Below are positions 1-4,967 of a stretch of 5,007 nucleotides of DNA, piece after piece (position 1 is the stretch's first letter; each line of letters starts with the position of its first letter). Below the pieces are notes generated by a model. The model was not told the DNA's origin, did not search any database, and worked only from the letters and a program-made list of their open reading frames with translations. A program made the position numbers and the translations under genes. The stretch is from Nitrospinota bacterium (GTDB lineage: Bacteria > 2-12-FULL-45-22 > JACOWJ01): contig JACOWJ010000056.1 of NCBI GenBank assembly GCA_016176845.1, positions 1-5,007 of the forward strand, given 5' to 3'.

Positions 1-714
1 CAGCACCCCGACTGCCACGGGCGCGGCAACGAAAGGGTTAATGTCGCCCCGGGAGAAGTAGACGCCTGCACTGGTTGCAGCTGTGATGCCGATCATGAAG
101 TTGCTGGTAGCCGAGGCGGCCTTGATGGGCAATTGCATGGCCAGATTCATGGCCGGTACCTTCAAAGGGCCTCCGCCGATGCCCAGCAGCCCGCTCAAGA
201 CGCCCGCGATGTAGCTGATCCCCAGCCCGATGCGCGTCCGGGTTACCCGATAGGAGACCTGTCCGAAAAATGGGTCTTGGTAGGAGCCATGTAAACGCAA
301 GCGGTCGGCCAGGCAATCCGGCGGGGCTTCGGCTGCCGTGCCCATCGACCGATTGCGGAACATCATGAGCGCTGTGTACCCCATGACCAGGGAAAAGATG
401 ATATAGAGCCATTTCCTGCTCACCACCCCGGCCAGATATGCCCCGGTCAGGGCGCCGGCCGTGGTGGCCACCTCGAGGAACATGGCGACTCGGAAGTTGG
501 CCATACGCTCTTTTACATAGGTTGCTGCTGCCCCGCTGGAAGTCGCAATGACCGAGACGATCGAAGCCCCGATGGCATAGCGGATATCGACCTTGAGCAG
601 GAGCGTCAATACGGGGATGATAATGATTCCCCCGCCCAAACCGAGCAGTGCCCCAAACATGCCTGCACCGACGGATAGAGAAAAGACGAGAAGCAAGAAC
701 TCGAGCGGGGTCAT
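1..714 (-). CDS. TauE/SafE-family (DUF81) sulfite/anion exporter-like membrane protein, C-terminus cut by window edge
   Basis: The reading frame is open from an ATG at 714-712 to base 1, giving 238 residues with no stop, so the 3' end lies outside the window; family members are usually about 250-300 aa, so most of the protein is here. The start is supported by GGGAGGT six bases upstream. The protein is strongly hydrophobic. It shows the duplicated glycine signature of TauE/SafE permeases: GLGGGIIIIP at residues 25-34 and GIGGGPLKVP at 178-187, each following a hydrophobic segment. Each half then has an A-x-x-T/S-rich helix (around 49-64 and 200-217). A hydrophilic loop at about 120-160 joins the halves. 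The family moves sulfur-containing or organic anions (sulfite, sulfoacetate and similar) across the cytoplasmic membrane; the substrate here cannot be read from sequence. It is co-directional with the 2-HAD genes but separated from them by a strong stem-loop, so co-transcription is uncertain. Confidence 0.9.
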   Translation of the reverse strand, partial: MTPLEFLLLVFSLSVGAGMFGALLGLGGGIIIIPVLTLLLKVDIRYAIGASIVSVIATSSGAAATYVKERMANFRVAMFLEVATTAGALTGAYLAGVVSRKWLYIIFSLVMGYTALMMFRNRSMGTAAEAPPDCLADRLRLHGSYQDPFFGQVSYRVTRTRIGLGISYIAGVLSGLLGIGGGPLKVPAMNLAMQLPIKAASATSNFMIGITAATSAGVYFSRGDINPFVAAPVAVGVL

Positions 715-758
715 AATGGGACCTCCCGAGGGCATGCAATATTCGAGATCATCTCCTC

Positions 759-799
759 AATAACCCACTACCCAGCCTTTGGCTGGGTAGTGGGTTATT
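759..799 (-). terminator. 19-bp perfect stem-loop after the third 2-HAD gene
   Basis: Bases 759-777 are the exact reverse complement of 781-799, with a 3-nt loop. The structure begins 19 bases after the TAA of the 426-aa gene and ends 44 bases before the exporter ATG. No clean U-tract follows on the minus strand: the stem itself ends in TTATT, then GAGG. It may therefore be a weak or Rho-assisted terminator, or an mRNA-stabilising 3' hairpin, rather than a classic intrinsic terminator. The left arm contains ACCCA twice at a 7-nt spacing, reminiscent of the heptad arrays in the other gaps. Confidence 0.45.
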
Positions 800-818
800 C
801 ACCTGAATAAATCTAATT

Positions 819-2099
819 TTATTTCCCCAACGTCTTGAAGAACTCCGAGATTTTGTTGCGCATCTGGGCCCCCGAGACCACCCGGGAGTCCAACAGGTCC
901 CCATCGACGATGAGGAAGGGAACGCCGGCCTCCTGGGTCACGTCGTCCCGCAGCATCTTCGCCGTCGCGCAGTATTGCCGGCAGCTCCAGTGGGCCAGCA
1001 TCATGGCCACGTCGGCACGGTAGTCTCTGATCTGCTGGGCCATCATCTTGGAGAAGCCCGTGACCCCGCCGTCCCCGTAAGTCAACTTGATGAAGCCCGA
1101 CTTCAGAGGCTTCTTGGCCAGGTAGTCGATGGGATCGGAGGGATCCAGGACGATATCGGAGGCATAGCTCATGGTATCCACCACCAGGACCGCCTCGAAC
1201 TCCTGCTCCATCCAGTCGGCGATGCTCAGATCGAAGAGGGGCAGGACGTAGAGCCAGGCCACCCGATGCCGCTCGTTGGGGATGGCCCCGAGCTTCTGAT
1301 CGACCCGCGCCTTGATCTCCTGGTAGCGATCCTGGAAGTACCGGAGTCCCTGAGGGGTGCCCGCCGAGGTGACCAGGACGCCGAAGTCCTTGATGCTGTC
1401 GCGGCTGCCGATGGGGCAGGGGACGCTCTTGCGAAGATCGCAGATCTTCTCCCAATAGTCATAGCACTGCTTGGAGATGGCGATGACCTCCCGCAGGCGG
1501 TCCAAATCGAGCTTCTTGCCGGTCTGCTCCTCCAGGAAGGCGATCAGCTTCTTCACCTGGGTGCGGGCGTAGGCCAGGTCCCGCTCGCTGGAGCCATAGG
1601 GGGAATCGACCAGGAAGGCGGGGATGCCGTAGACATTGGCCAGGTTCTCGTAGAGCTTGAGGGTCTGGTCGCAGCTGGTGGCCGTGCTCACGGCGAAGGA
1701 GGGCCGGGGGATCATCCCGGATTTGGCCAGGCCGATGGCCACCCGGTGGGGGGAGCAAATCTCATTGGAGAGGCCGTAGCTCTCGGCGATGTCCATGAAG
1801 CGGAAGATCCCCTCTCCGATCATTCCTGTCAGCAGGATGCTATGGTACTCGGCGAGAAAGTAAGGGATGTCCATGGCCCGGTAAACCTCCACCGGGACGA
1901 AGAGACCCGAGTCAGCGATGGGCTCCCCGGCCAGGTTGGCCCGATGAAGCCTTTCGTAGTATGCCTTGACCGCCTCAAAGAACAGGCGGTCGCTCTTGAA
2001 CTTGGACGGGTTTGCCTCCAGGCCCTGGATGGCCATCCCCATCCCGCCGATGATCTGCTCGATCTCCTTGACGCCTTCCAACTCTGCTGTATTGGCCAT
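819..2099 (-). CDS. 2-hydroxyacyl-CoA dehydratase / benzoyl-CoA reductase superfamily protein, large-subunit (HgdA/BcrB/BzdO-like) type
   Basis: This 426-aa cytoplasmic protein ends in TAA at 821-819. The ATG at 2099 is preceded by GGAG with 8-nt spacing, which supports the start. The cysteines expected to hold the [4Fe-4S] cluster of this superfamily are present: C115 in EICSPHR, C143 in TSCDQT, and C373 (or C377) in WSCRQYCATA. The C-terminal GVPFLIVDGDLLDSR segment is the usual family ending. In characterised members two such subunits form a heterodimer, and an ATP-hydrolysing activator injects a low-potential electron to drive alpha-hydroxyl elimination or aromatic ring reduction. It is collinear with the 412-aa protein two genes upstream from residue ~45 to the end, so the two are paralogs. 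It lacks the extra cysteine pairs of that paralog. Its partner could be the 371-aa protein. The substrate is unknown; the gap upstream is 344 bp, so it may be expressed separately. Confidence 0.9.
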   Translation of the reverse strand: MANTAELEGVKEIEQIIGGMGMAIQGLEANPSKFKSDRLFFEAVKAYYERLHRANLAGEPIADSGLFVPVEVYRAMDIPYFLAEYHSILLTGMIGEGIFRFMDIAESYGLSNEICSPHRVAIGLAKSGMIPRPSFAVSTATSCDQTLKLYENLANVYGIPAFLVDSPYGSSERDLAYARTQVKKLIAFLEEQTGKKLDLDRLREVIAISKQCYDYWEKICDLRKSVPCPIGSRDSIKDFGVLVTSAGTPQGLRYFQDRYQEIKARVDQKLGAIPNERHRVAWLYVLPLFDLSIADWMEQEFEAVLVVDTMSYASDIVLDPSDPIDYLAKKPLKSGFIKLTYGDGGVTGFSKMMAQQIRDYRADVAMMLAHWSCRQYCATAKMLRDDVTQEAGVPFLIVDGDLLDSRVVSGAQMRNKISEFFKTLGK

Positions 2100-2115
2100 G
2101 CGTTTTTCTCCCTGC

Positions 2116-2130
2116 GCCCCCTACGGGGGC
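2116..2130. repeat. GC-rich triloop palindrome (6-bp stem) abutting a heptad array
   Basis: GCCCCC, loop TAC, GGGGGC: a perfect 6-bp stem. It lies 17-31 bases upstream of the ATG of the 426-aa gene on its coding strand and directly touches the heptad array starting at 2131. In the mRNA it sits just 5' of the ribosome binding site and could affect translation, but its position at the array border suggests it is part of the repeat module. Confidence 0.6.
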
Positions 2131-2162
2131 GAATTGAAAATTGAAAATTGAAAATTGAAAAT
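2131..2162. repeat. Heptad array 1: four exact ATTGAAA units
   Basis: ATTGAAA occurs four times head to tail at 2133-2139, 2140-2146, 2147-2153 and 2154-2160, followed by AT-rich sequence. It is the most perfect of the four arrays in this gap. A 7-nt period shifts reading frame with each unit, which argues against coding. Confidence 0.85.
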
Positions 2163-2182
2163 TTTTAGATCTTTCATTTGGT

Positions 2183-2206
2183 AATTTCCAATTTCCATTT
2201 TGCAAT
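2183..2206. repeat. Heptad array 2: AATTTCC units, opposite orientation to array 1
   Basis: AATTTCC at 2183-2189 and 2190-2196 is followed by ATTTTGC at 2197-2203 and then AAT. Read on the minus strand these resemble the ATTGRAA units of array 1, so arrays 1 and 2 form an imperfect inverted pair around a centre of about 20 bases. Confidence 0.7.
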
Positions 2207-2220
2207 GCTCGCGAAGCGAG
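2207..2220. repeat. GC-rich triloop palindrome (CTCGC-GAA-GCGAG) abutting array 2
   Basis: CTCGC at 2208-2212 pairs with GCGAG at 2216-2220 around a 3-nt loop. It directly follows array 2, as the 2116-2130 palindrome directly precedes array 1, so the inverted pair of arrays is capped by a palindrome at each end. Confidence 0.55.
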
Positions 2221-2237
2221 TGGAGCTCTCTTTGGAG

Positions 2238-2265
2238 GAATTGAAATTGTAAACTGGAAATTACA
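2238..2265. repeat. Heptad array 3: degenerate AATTGGA-type units
   Basis: Successive heptads read GAATTGA, AATTGTA, AACTGGA and AATTACA. They match the array 1 unit in the same orientation but have diverged. With array 4 this gives a second inverted pair. Confidence 0.5.
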
Positions 2266-2321
2266 ACTTTTAGAATTTTCGTTTGCGCGAATAAGCATTG
2301 GGACGACTAATGACACCGTAG

Positions 2322-2341
2322 GGGCGGGAGTTATCCCGCCC
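2322..2341. repeat. 8-bp GC palindrome (GGGCGGGA / TCCCGCCC)
   Basis: GGGCGGGA at 2322-2329 is the exact reverse complement of TCCCGCCC at 2334-2341, with loop GTTA. No U-tract follows on either strand, so it is not a standard terminator. It lies about 100 bases downstream of the 371-aa gene's stop codon in the transcript sense. I recall TAGGGGCGGG...CCCGCCC-like palindromes as dispersed intergenic repeats in several bacterial groups, but copy number here cannot be judged from one window. Confidence 0.6.
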
Positions 2342-2392
2342 GCTTCTATCCCAACGGTTTTTCGCGCCTATGAATTTTCTCATTTATTGCAA

Positions 2393-2420
2393 TTTTCAAT
2401 TTCCAATTTTCAATTTCCAA
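2393..2420. repeat. Heptad array 4: alternating TTTTCAA and TTTCCAA units
   Basis: TTTTCAA (2393-2399), TTTCCAA (2400-2406), TTTTCAA (2407-2413) and TTTCCAA (2414-2420) are exact and contiguous, so the array is also a 14-nt repeat present twice. On the minus strand the units read TTGAAAA/TTGGAAA, the same family as arrays 1 and 3 in opposite orientation. Confidence 0.85.
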
Positions 2421-2422
2421 TT

Positions 2423-2439
2423 GGCTCGCGTAGCGAGCC
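2423..2439 (-). repeat. GC-rich triloop palindrome just after the stop of the 371-aa gene
   Basis: GGCTCGC (2423-2429), loop GTA, GCGAGCC (2433-2439): a perfect 7-bp stem. In the minus-strand transcript it starts 4 bases after the TAG of the 371-aa gene and runs straight into array 4. The following bases are AATTGG, not a U-tract, so it is at best a 3' stabilising hairpin. It shares GCTCGC/GCGAGC sequence with the palindrome at 2207-2220. Confidence 0.6.
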
Positions 2440-2443
2440 TGGC

Positions 2444-3559
2444 CTAGCCTCGGATCGTCTCGAAGAAGGCCTGGATTCTGGTCTTCATCTGCCCCAGCCC
2501 CGCTACGGAGTAATCCCGGGTGAGCAACATCGCCGGCACCCCCAGCTCCTTGATATTATCCTTGAATAGAGGGAAATCCTCCCCGTAAAGGTCGCAGAAT
2601 TTGAGGGCCTCGTAGATGATCCCCTCGACGCGGAAGTCCTGGATGAGCTGGCGGGAGCGGGCCATCCGCTCACTGGTAGGCCGCATCCGGGCACAGGGGG
2701 AGCGGCGCAGGTAGCGGTTGGCCAGGGCCTGGAGGGGGTCGCCGTTTACTTTCACGTCGTCCCAGAAGTAGCGCGTCCCATTGCACAGGTCGTCACAGAC
2801 CACCACCCCGCCCAGTTCCTCGATGGTCCGGAGGTACTCTGAGTTGTCCAGCTCGCTGCCGACGACCATCATCCGGATCCGATCCTCCCCTTTGGGGGGG
2901 GATGCCGCCTTGGACTGGAGGGAGCTCAGCAGAAGCTCCAGCTTCCGGTTGTATTCTTCTTTGGGCAGGATGAGGCCCGCCAGGAGAATGTCCATCACCT
3001 CGGCCCCGCTGATGGGAGGGGTGTCGGCCTTGCGCAACTCGTAGAGTTGCCTCAGCAGGGTGCGGGTGCGGTTGTAGACCTCGATGGCCTGCCGGAGGGC
3101 GTCGTCGCTGATCTCTTTGCCCACATGGGCCCCCAACCGCTCCCGGAAGTCGCTCAGCTCCCCCGCGAAATACTCCACGGCCTCCTCGTCGGCCCGGTGG
3201 GGCAGCTTCAGGATGTGGGTGAAGGGGGTGTTCAGGTAGCGGCTCCAGACCTCGTAGAGGCGGCGGACGTTGTCGCAGGTGTTGACGGCGATGTAGCCCG
3301 AGAGGAAATCGTAGCTTCCCCGGAAGCCCTCCTCCAGGGAGGCCCGGGCATAGGAACAGACGTTGGAGTAAAGATAGGCGTCGGCGGTGGTGGTGGTCCC
3401 CCCGGTTCCCACCACCCGGATGGGATGGGCCCCGGCTGCGTGAATGATCTCCTCGGGGACGTAAGTGCACATCCAGCCCATGACGGGCTTTCCCTGGTTG
3501 GCTACGGCCTGGGCCACCTGATGGCGGTTGGAGAAAACATCCTTCAACTCCTGGGTCAT
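2444..3559 (-). CDS. 2-HAD superfamily protein, short-subunit (HgdB/BcrC/BzdN-like) type with a DCCP-like extra cysteine set
   Basis: This 371-aa protein starts at an ATG (3559) preceded by GGAG with 9-nt spacing and ends in TAG. Its length fits the short subunit of the family (about 370-390 aa). N-terminal MGWMCTYVPEEIIHAAG (27-43) is the typical 'P-E-E-I-x-x-A-A-G' entry motif. Family cluster cysteines are C68 (NVCSYAR), C95 (NTCDNVRRLYEVW) and C322 (KFCDLYGEDFP). It also has C31 (CTYVPEE), C255/C259 (CDDLCNGTRYF) and C289 (SPCARMRPTSERM). From memory, the double-cubane cluster proteins (Carboxydothermus DCCP, E. coli YjiM) carry cysteines at these extra places and use six per chain, while simple beta subunits such as HadC lack some. 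The SGAEV stretch near 184 also resembles YjiM. It could therefore be a dehydratase/reductase subunit pairing with a neighbouring large subunit, or a DCCP-like reductase. Both would need an ATPase activator, absent here. Confidence 0.9.
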   Translation of the reverse strand: MTQELKDVFSNRHQVAQAVANQGKPVMGWMCTYVPEEIIHAAGAHPIRVVGTGGTTTTADAYLYSNVCSYARASLEEGFRGSYDFLSGYIAVNTCDNVRRLYEVWSRYLNTPFTHILKLPHRADEEAVEYFAGELSDFRERLGAHVGKEISDDALRQAIEVYNRTRTLLRQLYELRKADTPPISGAEVMDILLAGLILPKEEYNRKLELLLSSLQSKAASPPKGEDRIRMMVVGSELDNSEYLRTIEELGGVVVCDDLCNGTRYFWDDVKVNGDPLQALANRYLRRSPCARMRPTSERMARSRQLIQDFRVEGIIYEALKFCDLYGEDFPLFKDNIKELGVPAMLLTRDYSVAGLGQMKTRIQAFFETIRG

Positions 3560-3584
3560 CTCAAGGTTCTCCTTTTTTTCTGAG

Positions 3585-3618
3585 GGATTGAAGCGCCCCG
3601 AAACGGTCGCTTCAATCC
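3585..3618 (-). repeat. 11-bp stem-loop between the first and second 2-HAD genes
   Basis: GGATTGAAGCG at 3585-3595 is the exact reverse complement of CGCTTCAATCC at 3608-3618. Within the 12-nt loop, CCG (3598-3600) can also pair with CGG (3604-3606). In transcript sense it lies between the TGA of the 412-aa gene and the ribosome binding site of the 371-aa gene. An A-tract, not a U-tract, follows it on the minus strand, so termination is unlikely. An intercistronic processing or stabilising hairpin is more plausible. Confidence 0.6.
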
Positions 3619-3627
3619 TTGTTGGTT

Positions 3628-3662
3628 AGTCCCTAGTCCAAAGTCCCTAGCCCCTATTCCTT
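3628..3662. repeat. Heptad array of AGTCCCT type, five units
   Basis: Contiguous heptads read AGTCCCT, AGTCCAA, AGTCCCT, AGCCCCT and ATTCCTT, ending 3 bases past the TGA of the 412-aa gene. The period is the same 7 nt as in the arrays of the 2100-2443 gap, but the unit is different. Confidence 0.7.
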
Positions 3663-3665
3663 GTC

Positions 3666-4904
3666 TCACCGGGCCTCCAGAGTCTCGAAGAACCCTTCTA
3701 GCTTGCCCTTGAGCTCCTCTTCCGAGACCACCGAGGGATCGATCATGTCGCAATCGGCTACCAGCGTGGGGATGCCGGCCTCCTCCCGCATCCGGTCTTT
3801 TAGGATGCGGATGGTGGCGCAGCCCTCCTTACAGGTAACCGGGGCAAAGAAAATCGATCCATCCAGGCTATACCCCCTGCCCATCTCGATCACACTCCGG
3901 CTCCAGTTCTCCACCGGGCCGATGAAGGGCATGGCCAGGGGGAGGTAGAAGGCCTTCTTCGCCAGGCTTTCTAAGGGCCGCCTGGCGTCCATCTCTTCCT
4001 CCCCCCGCCAGTAGTTGACCAGATCGATGGCGATCGCGGCCCCGTGCTCCTGCTCCATCCAGTTCAGGAGCTCCGGGGAGAAGGCCGGGAAGCAGAAGGC
4101 ACACGAGAGACGGAACCGTTCCTGGGGCCTCAGGGGAGGGCGCTTCCCTTCCACCTGCTCCCGGACCTCCCGGGCCACCACCTCGAAGTAGTCCACCGCC
4201 TCCTGGGTGCCGGCCATCATGGCATAAACCGTGCACATGTTGAAGAAGTCCTGATTGCGCATGGGGGAGGGGCAGGCCTTGCGGGCCTCGTTGACCTGGC
4301 GATAAAGGACGGCCGCCTGGCGGGAGAGCTCCACGGTCTCCTCCAGCCGCCCCCAATCCAACGGGCGACCCGTCTGGCTCTCCAGGAAGGGGACCAACGC
4401 CTCCAGCTCCTTCAGGTAATAGGCCACCCCCGCTGGATCGCCCTGGTAGGGCATATCCGTCAAGAAGTAAGGGCAACCGAAATGCTTGACCAGAACCTCC
4501 AGGCTCTTGACCTCCGAGTCGCACACGCCGGCGGCGCTCACGATGAAGTCCGGCGTGGGCAGCAGCCCCCCTTTGGCCATCCCGATCATGGCCCGCTGGA
4601 TGGAGCAGGCCTCGATGGGTGTCCCGTAGGCCGCCGCGGTATCGAAGTAACCCTGGCAGCCCCCCAGGCAGGCCGCGTTCATCGCATGGAGCTCGGCATG
4701 GCAGGGAACGATGTCCATGGCGTAGAAAAGCTCGATGGGGGTGTAGATCCCTAAGATGACCAGAGGCCGGTGATGGGTCCTTTCGGCCTCCTCGATCCGC
4801 GCGTAGTAGCGGGCCATCAGGTCGTAATAGAGCCGGACGCTCTCCAGCGGATGATCCATATCCCGGCCCGCCTGCATGGCCTCCAGGACTTGGGCGATCT
4901 TCAT
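3666..4904 (-). CDS. 2-hydroxyacyl-CoA dehydratase / benzoyl-CoA reductase superfamily protein, large-subunit type with extra cysteine pairs
   Basis: This 412-aa protein ends in TGA. The ATG at 4904 is the first start after an in-frame TGA at about 4951-4949. Its ribosome site, AGGGAG, is only 2 bases away, which is tight; Met10 is an alternative but no better spaced. Cluster cysteines match the family: C100 (EACSIQR), C128 (GVCDSEV) and C358 or C362 (VTCKEGCATI). The C-terminal AGIPTLVADCDMIDP segment and the GFFETLEAR end align with the 426-aa paralog (GVPFLIVDGDLLD, EFFKTLGK). Unlike that paralog it also has C79 and C83 (ACLGGCQGYF) and C268 and C271 (LSCAFC), plus C68, C144 and C385. By family knowledge it would be half of a heterodimeric iron-sulfur enzyme fed by an ATP-dependent activator. 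It is the first gene of the run in transcript order, 106 bp before the 371-aa gene. The substrate is unknown. Confidence 0.9.
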   Translation of the reverse strand: MKIAQVLEAMQAGRDMDHPLESVRLYYDLMARYYARIEEAERTHHRPLVILGIYTPIELFYAMDIVPCHAELHAMNAACLGGCQGYFDTAAAYGTPIEACSIQRAMIGMAKGGLLPTPDFIVSAAGVCDSEVKSLEVLVKHFGCPYFLTDMPYQGDPAGVAYYLKELEALVPFLESQTGRPLDWGRLEETVELSRQAAVLYRQVNEARKACPSPMRNQDFFNMCTVYAMMAGTQEAVDYFEVVAREVREQVEGKRPPLRPQERFRLSCAFCFPAFSPELLNWMEQEHGAAIAIDLVNYWRGEEEMDARRPLESLAKKAFYLPLAMPFIGPVENWSRSVIEMGRGYSLDGSIFFAPVTCKEGCATIRILKDRMREEAGIPTLVADCDMIDPSVVSEEELKGKLEGFFETLEAR

Positions 4905-4918
4905 GGCTCCCTGGTATA

Positions 4919-4963
4919 TTAAAAAGAGGGTGATTTGCCATCGTAATCACTGACTCTTTTTAA
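4919..4963 (-). promoter_or_regulatory. Two-part hairpin with U-tracts on both strands, just upstream of the first 2-HAD gene
   Basis: TTAAAAAGAG (4919-4928) is the exact reverse complement of CTCTTTTTAA (4954-4963). Inside it, GTGATT (4930-4935) pairs with AATCAC (4945-4950) around a 9-nt loop, giving 16 bp interrupted by a 1/3-nt internal loop. On the minus strand the stem ends in CTCTTTTTAA, like an intrinsic terminator, and only 14 bases then remain before the ATG at 4904. That leaves no room for a promoter in between. It therefore looks like a leader attenuator or a palindromic operator, or a bidirectional terminator if the gene is transcribed by read-through. Confidence 0.5.
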
Positions 4964-4967
4964 GATA

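Larger units (their letters stand above)
2100..2443. other. Structured 344-bp noncoding gap between two 2-HAD genes
   Basis: I see no credible gene here. The stretch is much more AT-rich than the flanking genes and is made largely of four heptad arrays (about 2131-2162, 2183-2206, 2238-2265, 2393-2420) plus four short GC-rich palindromes, listed separately. The ribosome binding site of the 426-aa gene lies at the low-coordinate end. Bases 2266-2320 hold nothing I can interpret. No convincing promoter was found, although the gap is long enough to contain one. Confidence 0.7.

Noticed and set aside
38-739. A 233-aa minus-strand reading frame in the exporter region
   Set aside because: It is a shadow: the other minus-strand frame from 714 gives a membrane protein with both TauE glycine motifs, while this one is rich in R, G, H and P with no recognisable domain.
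975-2144. A 389-aa plus-strand reading frame opposite the 426-aa gene
   Set aside because: It is antisense to a clear 2-HAD gene, its composition (D, G, L, V rich) is typical of the complement of GC-rich coding sequence, and it has no family motif.
1975-2316. A 113-aa minus-strand reading frame with repeated NFQF-like peptide
   Set aside because: The peptide repeats merely translate the 7-nt arrays and then run into the 426-aa gene in the wrong frame.
2322-2341. Rho-independent terminator for the 371-aa gene
   Set aside because: The stem is stable but neither strand has a U-tract after it; dispersed palindrome is the safer reading.
2131-2420. CRISPR array
   Set aside because: The units are 7 nt with no spacers of constant length; there is no 23-40 nt repeat and no cas gene.
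2100-2443. Remnant of an insertion sequence between the two 2-HAD genes
   Set aside because: No transposase fragment, and no matching terminal repeats with a target-site duplication could be identified; only short arrays and palindromes are seen.
3585-3618. CRISPR repeat remnant, because GGATTGAAGCG resembles the ATTGAAAC ends of many CRISPR repeats
   Set aside because: It occurs once as an inverted repeat only, with no second direct copy or spacer in the window.
4044-4754. A 236-aa plus-strand reading frame
   Set aside because: It lies wholly antisense to the 412-aa gene, with no plausible ribosome site or domain.
3868-4950. A 360-aa minus-strand reading frame starting at a GTG upstream of the 412-aa gene
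   Set aside because: It overlaps the 412-aa gene in another frame, is dominated by G, P and R, and the 412-aa frame carries all the conserved cysteine motifs.
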